Source: Eubacterium sp. | Lineage (GTDB): Bacteria; Bacillota; Clostridia; Lachnospirales; Lachnospiraceae | Direction of reading: 5' to 3' | Length of the DNA: 7,300 nt | Assembly: GCA_017616955.1 (NCBI GenBank) | Contig: JAFZXD010000041.1 | Location: 1 to 7,300 of the forward strand | In this document: one piece after another, positions 6,605 through 7,300 of the stretch | How positions within the stretch are numbered: the stretch's first letter is position 1 | How the letters are laid out: each line of letters starts with the position of its first letter | Notes under the pieces: model-generated | Told to the model about the DNA's origin: nothing | Database searches by the model: none | Seen by the model: only the letters and a program-made list of their open reading frames with translations | Position numbers and translations under genes: made by a program

Positions 6605-7300
6605 TTATTTCCTCTCGATCTCACTTATATATTCAAGATTCTTATCAATAAGTTCGCATCTCTGTTTTACGGAAAGTACCGAACGAAGCGGATCTTCCGG
6701 TGTATTAAATACATAATCCACAAGTTTGGAAACCGTTGTAGTCGCTACATGAAGTCTTGTATCCGATGAGGCATAGTATATAAAGACTTCATCTTTGTCA
6801 TTTACTATCGCACCATTGGTAAATACAACATTTCCCACATCTCCTACACGTTCCTCTCCGAGCGGTGCTATCAGATAACCCGAAGGTTCCGCTATCACCT
6901 TAGACGGATCGTTTAAATCTGTAGCGAAGCAATATATAACGTATCTGAGTCCCGCAGCTGTATTACGAACGCCGTGAGCGATGTGAATATATCCTCTGTC
7001 GGTTTTGATAGGAGTTGCTCCCGCTCCGTTTTTTGACTCTGTTATAGTATGGTACTTTCTTCTGCTGGTGATGATCTCCTCATCTATAACCGCATTCGTT
7101 ATATCTTCGCAAAGACCGAATCCGACACCACCGCCCGATCCTGTCTCAATAAAGTCATCCATAGGTCTTGTATAGAAAGCGTATTTGCCGTTCACAAATT
7201 CAGGATAAAGAACACAGTTTCTCTGCTGAGCCGAATGAAGAGTTGTGAGATTCGGAAGTCTCTCCCAGTTCTTCATATCTTTTGTTCTTACTATTCCTGC
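6605..7300 (-). CDS. GH130 4-O-beta-D-mannosyl-D-glucose phosphorylase, 5' end off the right edge
   Basis: The frame reads to the window edge, so only the C-terminal 231 residues are here. The ATG at 7276 is internal: upstream codons read AGIVRTKD, continuing into MKNWERLP, as in the family's 'GIaRTKDLKNWERLP'. Other motifs are QQRN, the Pro-Glu-Phe of [56 protein letters not shown] and [14 protein letters not shown]. All closely resemble GH130_1 enzymes such as the Bacteroides fragilis mannosylglucose phosphorylase, which is about 390 residues. That enzyme splits mannosyl-beta-1,4-glucose with phosphate into mannose 1-phosphate and glucose in the cytoplasm. The catalytic Asp of the family is in the missing part. 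The mannosylglucose call over manno-oligosaccharide phosphorylase (GH130_2) rests on recalled similarity. It is first in the visible operon, with the esterase 2 bases downstream. Confidence 0.9.
   Translation of the reverse strand, partial: AGIVRTKDMKNWERLPNLTTLHSAQQRNCVLYPEFVNGKYAFYTRPMDDFIETGSGGGVGFGLCEDITNAVIDEEIITSRRKYHTITESKNGAGATPIKTDRGYIHIAHGVRNTAAGLRYVIYCFATDLNDPSKVIAEPSGYLIAPLGEERVGDVGNVVFTNGAIVNDKDEVFIYYASSDTRLHVATTTVSKLVDYVFNTPEDPLRSVLSVKQRCELIDKNLEYISEIERK

Noticed and set aside
7274..7276. The ATG at 7276 as the true start of the phosphorylase
   Set aside because: The frame continues upstream to the edge with conserved family residues (GIVRTKD), and the protein would lack the part carrying the catalytic Asp.
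1..7300. CRISPR arrays, insertion sequences, tRNA genes or attachment sites
   Set aside because: I saw no regularly spaced repeats, transposase-like frames, cloverleaf-like segments or direct repeats flanking a region.

Overview
The window is a single-strand catabolic gene cluster. Every gene I can support is on the minus strand, so transcription runs from the right edge to the left edge. Moderate-to-low GC, AT-rich spacers, strong GGAGG-type ribosome sites, a lipoprotein-type solute-binding protein and a DUF624 (YesL-like) membrane protein point to a Gram-positive Firmicute. The gene content is closest to what is known from plant-fibre-degrading Lachnospiraceae such as Roseburia and Butyrivibrio. 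The genus is inference; there is no rRNA or other taxonomic marker here.

Layout in transcription order: (1) the C-terminal part of a GH130 glycoside phosphorylase, most like 4-O-beta-D-mannosyl-D-glucose phosphorylase, 5' end cut by the right edge (7300-6605); (2) an SGNH/sialate-O-acetylesterase-like carbohydrate esterase without a signal peptide (6602-4983); (3) a class I mannose-6-phosphate isomerase (4943-4005); (4) a 197-base AT-rich spacer with a promoter candidate and repeated ACTTAA/TTAAGT elements; (5) a lipoprotein sugar-binding protein (3807-2362); (6, 7) two ABC-transporter permeases (2348-1410 and 1406-564); (8) a DUF624 membrane protein whose 3' end runs off the left edge (551-1). 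Intergenic gaps inside each block are 2 to 39 bases, so genes 1-3 look like one operon and genes 5-8 like a second, or a separately boosted distal part of the same one.

Working together: the binding protein and permeases would import short oligosaccharides, powered by an ATPase encoded elsewhere. The cytoplasmic esterase would strip acetyl groups. The GH130 enzyme would phosphorolyse mannosyl-glucose units to mannose 1-phosphate and glucose, and the isomerase would pass mannose 6-phosphate to fructose 6-phosphate and glycolysis. This is a beta-mannan (acetylated glucomannan) utilisation locus of a broadly known kind, not a new class of system. The parts most worth a second look are the operator-like repeats over the transporter promoter, the altered nucleophile block of the esterase, the co-transcribed DUF624 protein of unknown role, and a strong intragenic hairpin in that gene. 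There is no extracellular mannanase, no ABC ATPase, no phosphomannomutase and no regulator in the window.
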